Source of the DNA: an uncultured Dysosmobacter sp.
GTDB taxonomy: Bacteria; Bacillota; Clostridia; Oscillospirales; Oscillospiraceae
Length of the DNA: 54,258 nt
Assembly: GCA_947625655.1 (NCBI GenBank)
Contig: CANQPD010000003.1
Location: 1-54,258 of the forward strand
Direction: 5' to 3'
A program made the position numbers and the translations under genes. The first letter of the stretch is position 1. Each line of letters begins with the position of its first letter. Below are positions 51,586-54,258 of the stretch, piece after piece. The notes beneath the pieces are model-generated. The model saw only the letters and a program-made list of their open reading frames with translations, was not told the DNA's origin and did no database searches.

Positions 51586-52257
51586 TCAATCCGTCCCGCC
51601 GGTCCTGCCCGCGGCGTTGGCCGCAAGGCCGCCGGAGGAGGTGGTGACCGTCACGACGTTCTCCACGCCTTCTCCATCCGTGCCGTCGCTGATGACGGCG
51701 GTGCCGAAGTTCACATCCTCCACCTGATCCTCGCTGGTGCAGGTGGTGCTGTATGTCACGCCGTCCTCCCCGGTCACATCCTCCGTCAGCGTCCAGTCCT
51801 CCGGCGTTCCCACAACGTCCACCGCCACGGTGCGGCGCTCCGTGGCCTTTTCAAAGTGGTAGGCGCCTTTCTCCGCCAGATCGTCGGTGATGTCGATATC
51901 CTCGCCCGCGGCGTGGAGGATCAGCCGGCCGTCCTCCTCCGTCAGGGCGGCGCCCGCCGCAACGGTGATATCCACCTGGTTGCCGGCTTCATCCTCTCCC
52001 TCGTAGCGGGTCTCGTAACCGTCGCTCCAGACCTCCCGCAGCGTCTGGAAGAGGGCGCCGTCCGTGGCCAGATTTGCCGCCCCGGCGGTGACAGCCAGGG
52101 CGCAGGCCATGGCCGCCGCGATGGCCGCCGTGCGCAGCAGCCGGGGCGTTTTCACGCGTTTGCTCAGATTTTCCTTCATTTGAAAGACCTCCTTCTTGGC
52201 TTCCGCAGAGGCATGCAGCCTGGAAAAGGTCTCGCGGTACAGCTTCTCGTCGATCAT
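51586..52257 (-). CDS. Putative membrane anti-sigma factor
   Basis: A 223-residue protein: a cytoplasmic N-terminal part (1-40) with helix LYRETFSRLHASAEAKKEVF, one membrane segment about 42-62, and an acidic, Thr-rich extracellular domain. Its ATG overlaps the ECF sigma gene stop by 4 nt, the classic sigma/anti-sigma layout. No ZAS zinc motif is seen, so the assignment rests on context and topology. The start at 52257 has AAGGAGG upstream. Confidence 0.75.
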   Translation of the reverse strand: MIDEKLYRETFSRLHASAEAKKEVFQMKENLSKRVKTPRLLRTAAIAAAMACALAVTAGAANLATDGALFQTLREVWSDGYETRYEGEDEAGNQVDITVAAGAALTEEDGRLILHAAGEDIDITDDLAEKGAYHFEKATERRTVAVDVVGTPEDWTLTEDVTGEDGVTYSTTCTSEDQVEDVNFGTAVISDGTDGEGVENVVTVTTSSGGLAANAAGRTGGTD

Positions 52258-52733
52258 AGGCTCTCTGCCTCCTTCAATTTCATGTGGAGCTGTCCCCTGG
52301 CCCGCATGAGCCAGGTCTGGACGGTGGACGGATTGGCGTTCATGAGCCGGGCGATCTCCTTCACGGAACGGCCCTCGTAATAGTGGAGGTAGATGGCCGC
52401 CCGGTATTTCGGCGGAAGCAGCATCACCTGCCGGAACAGCTCGCTCTGGGCCGGGGAATCGAACACCGCCGATTCCGGCAGCTCCTCCAGCGGCCCGGTC
52501 CGCCGGCGCCAGGGAGACCGCAGCACCCGCTTGCACTCGTTCACCGCCACCCGCGTCACCCAGTACCGCTCGTGGTCCGGGGAGTCGAAGGCTTTTTGCT
52601 CCGTATAGAGCTTCAGCAGTGTCTCCTGCATCACGTCCTCCGCGTCGGCCCGGCTTTTCAGATAGCTGTACGCCAGCCGGAACACCATGTCGGCGTACCG
52701 CTCCACCGCCGCCTCAAATGCCGCGTCCGTCAA
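52254..52733 (-). CDS. ECF-type RNA polymerase sigma factor
   Basis: A 159-residue sigma factor. Region 2: YADMVFRLAYSYLKSRADAE and DVMQETLLKLY (about 12-45). Region 4: LLPPKYRAAIYLHYYEGRSV with an HTH to about 150. The start is a TTG at 52733 with a GGAAG site; no better ATG is near. It probably serves a surface-stress regulon held off by the downstream membrane partner. Confidence 0.9.
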   Translation of the reverse strand: MTDAAFEAAVERYADMVFRLAYSYLKSRADAEDVMQETLLKLYTEQKAFDSPDHERYWVTRVAVNECKRVLRSPWRRRTGPLEELPESAVFDSPAQSELFRQVMLLPPKYRAAIYLHYYEGRSVKEIARLMNANPSTVQTWLMRARGQLHMKLKEAESL

Positions 52734-52837
52734 TTCGTCTCACTTCCTTTGCGCTGGATTGGAAAGGCCTTTCTATGGGGAATATCCGTCAGGAGGCGAA
52801 AATATCTCATGGGAGAGCCGATTTTTCCCGAAAAAAT

Positions 52838-52864
52838 CCCCGGCTGGCAGCCGGGGATTTTTTA
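52838..52864 (-). terminator. Terminator after glycogen phosphorylase
   Basis: AAAATCCCCGGCT/AGCCGGGGATTTT with a GGC loop and flanking A/T runs on both sides, 7 bp past the glgP stop. Confidence 0.9.
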
Positions 52865-52870
52865 CGTCAT

Positions 52871-54258
52871 TTACTTGTGGGGCACGTGCCAGATGTTGTC
52901 GGCGTACTCCGCCACGGCCCGGTCGGCGGCGAAGATGCCGCTGCGGGCGATGTTGTGGAGACTCATGCGGTTCCACTGCTCCACGTCGGCATAGGTGGCC
53001 GCCATGCGCTTTTCGGCTTCGCAGTAGGCCTGGAAGTCCGCCAGCAGCAAATACTCGTCTGCAGGGCTTCCGCCGGCGCCGAACAGCAGCCGCTGGTACA
53101 AATCGTCGTAGCTGACGCCGTCCCGGAAACCGCGGCGCAGCGCGTCCAGGCAGCGGCGCAGGGTCTCGTCCCGGTTGTACAGCCGCTGGGGCACATAGCC
53201 CTCCCGCTTCAGCCGGGTGACCTCGTCGGCGTGAAGGCCGAAGAGGAACATGTTCTCGTCGCCCAGCACCTCGTGCATCTCCACATTGGCGCCGTCCAGA
53301 GTGCCGACGGTCAGGGCGCCGTTCATCATAAACTTCATGTTGCCGGTGCCGCTGGCCTCCTTGCCGGCGGTGGAGATCTGCTGGCTGACCTCGCTGGCGG
53401 GCATCAGATGCTCGGCCAGGGAGACCCGGTAGTTCTCCAGGAACACCACCTGCAGCTTGTCGCGGCAGGCGGGGTTGTGGTCGATCTCATCCGCCAGGGA
53501 GTTGATGAGGCGGATGATGCGCTTGGCCACCGCGTAGCCGGGGGCCGCCTTGGCGCCGAACAGGAAGGTGTGGGGCTGGGTAATGGCGTTGGGATCGTCC
53601 TGGAGCTTCTGGTACAGGGCGATGATGTGCAGCACGTTCAGCAGCTGGCGCTTATACTCGTGAAGGCGCTTCACCTGCACGTCGAAAATGGCGTCGGGGT
53701 TCAGGACAACGCCCCGGGTCTTCTTGGCGTAGGCGGTGAAATCCACCTTGTTCTGGCGCTTGATCTCCGCCAGGCGGTCCAGCACCGTTTTGTCGCCGGC
53801 GTAATCGTCCAGCTTTTGCAGCGTCAGGGGCCGGGTCAGATAATCGTCCCCGCCGGTCAGGTCCCGGATCAGGCCATCCAGGCCGGGGTTGATCTCGCTG
53901 AGCCAGCGGCGGTGGTCGATGCCGTTGGTGACGTTCTGGAACTTCTGGGGCTCCATGCCATAGGCATCCTTGAATACATCCTTTTTCAGGATCTCGGAGT
54001 GCAGGCCGCTGACACCGTTGACGGCCATGCCGCCGGCGATGCACAGATTGGCCATGCGGACCTCGCCGCCCCAGACGATGGCCATGGCCTGGGTCTTGCC
54101 GGGATCATGGTAGAAATTCTCCACCTTCTCCTGCCAGCGGCGGGAGATCTCGGTGATGATCTGCCAGATGCGGGGCAGCAGGGTCTGCATCAGGTTCTGG
54201 GGCCAGCGCTCCAGGGCCTCCGCCAGGACGGTGTGGTTGGTGTAGGCCACAGACTTGG
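52871..54258 (-). CDS. glgP: Glycogen/alpha-glucan phosphorylase, 3' part (5' end outside window)
   Basis: The C-terminal ~462 residues of a GT35 phosphorylase, which releases glucose-1-phosphate from glycogen. The frame stays open to the window edge and reads SVAYTNHTVLAEALERWP, a well-known internal stretch, so the gene starts beyond 54258. Seen: NVTNGIDHRRWL, VKRLHEYKRQLLN, and the pyridoxal-phosphate site EASGTGNMKFMMNGAL with its Lys, then GTLDGANVE. The end WHVPHK is complete. An apparent ATG at 54250 is internal and not a start. Confidence 0.95.
   Translation of the reverse strand, partial: KSVAYTNHTVLAEALERWPQNLMQTLLPRIWQIITEISRRWQEKVENFYHDPGKTQAMAIVWGGEVRMANLCIAGGMAVNGVSGLHSEILKKDVFKDAYGMEPQKFQNVTNGIDHRRWLSEINPGLDGLIRDLTGGDDYLTRPLTLQKLDDYAGDKTVLDRLAEIKRQNKVDFTAYAKKTRGVVLNPDAIFDVQVKRLHEYKRQLLNVLHIIALYQKLQDDPNAITQPHTFLFGAKAAPGYAVAKRIIRLINSLADEIDHNPACRDKLQVVFLENYRVSLAEHLMPASEVSQQISTAGKEASGTGNMKFMMNGALTVGTLDGANVEMHEVLGDENMFLFGLHADEVTRLKREGYVPQRLYNRDETLRRCLDALRRGFRDGVSYDDLYQRLLFGAGGSPADEYLLLADFQAYCEAEKRMAATYADVEQWNRMSLHNIARSGIFAADRAVAEYADNIWHVPHK

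Noticed and set aside
54171..54258. ATG at 54250 as the start of the phosphorylase
   Set aside because: The frame continues upstream to the window edge with conserved phosphorylase sequence, so the gene is cut by the window.

Overview
The window looks like a chromosomal stretch of a GC-rich, endospore-forming anaerobe of the Clostridia, most like the Oscillospiraceae (Flavonifractor/Lawsonibacter-type). The reasons are a SpoIID-domain protein, BofA next to a DUF2508 protein, the firmicute-specific YqzL/RecO/Era neighbourhood, MutS2, an M-box in front of mgtE, AGGAGG-type ribosome sites, and anaerobe oxygen-defence proteins (rubrerythrin, desulfoferrodoxin, CoA-disulfide reductase). Species cannot be read from the sequence alone.

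Region 1 (1-9545), all on the minus strand, is a housekeeping and DNA-repair block: nucleoside phosphorylase, mutS2 with a small membrane gene, recO, a 35-codon yqzL, era and uvrA. Region 2 (9546-16714) is accessory: about 0.9 kb of inverted non-coding repeat, an XRE repressor with paired operators, a Cys-tRNA(Pro) deacylase, a drug/metabolite exporter, an AlgI/AlgJ-type O-acetylation pair, an MmcQ/YjbR protein and a REP-associated tyrosine transposase (RAYT). The RAYT overlaps the end of uvrB by 4 nt and carries the local REP palindrome twice inside its own reading frame. Region 3 (16711-32941) returns to core genes: uvrB, radC, Mg2+ riboswitch plus mgtE, a hendecad-repeat protein, a split TSUP permease, a response regulator/histidine kinase/HtrA operon, a degenerate deacetylase, spoIID, tadA, DUF2508-bofA and rplM-rpsI.

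Region 4 (about 32874-47752) is a 14.9-kb integrated island. Its left end is the 3' end of rpsI. Its right end is a second copy of the last 17 rpsI codons plus stop, which encodes the same residues with six synonymous changes. Three copies of a GGTGAC...TTAAAT arm-type repeat lie just inside the two ends. Near the left end are an excisionase-like gene, small genes typical of conjugative elements and broken primase and integrase pieces. The cargo is a redox cassette: SDR, rhodanese lipoprotein, thioredoxin, rhodanese, CoA-disulfide reductase-rhodanese fusion, a two-gene chromate-type transporter, and a Crp/Fnr regulator. The regulator is divergent from a DUF134/NifX-like fusion, a double-rubredoxin protein, a ferredoxin-rubrerythrin fusion, desulfoferrodoxin, a thioredoxin-thioredoxin reductase fusion, DUF6132, CcdA and a TlpA-like thioredoxin. 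Read together, the cargo could reduce superoxide and peroxide, handle sulfane sulfur and CoA disulfides, and pass NADPH electrons through CcdA to an outside thiol protein: a portable aerotolerance module under a Crp/Fnr-type switch.

Region 5 (47753-54258) is chromosome again: REP palindromes, an orphan peptide-binding lipoprotein, a DEAD-box helicase, a small XRE regulator, an ECF sigma factor with a membrane partner, and the 3' part of glycogen phosphorylase, cut by the window edge.

A second theme is non-coding. At least five intergenic stretches (78-212, 4510-4735, 9592-10503, 18776-19081, 30297-30551) consist almost wholly of back-to-back short perfect hairpins ('hairpin trains'), some sharing identical modules. 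A GTAGGGGC...GCCC palindrome family recurs at several places, including inside the RAYT gene. No tRNA, rRNA or CRISPR array was found.
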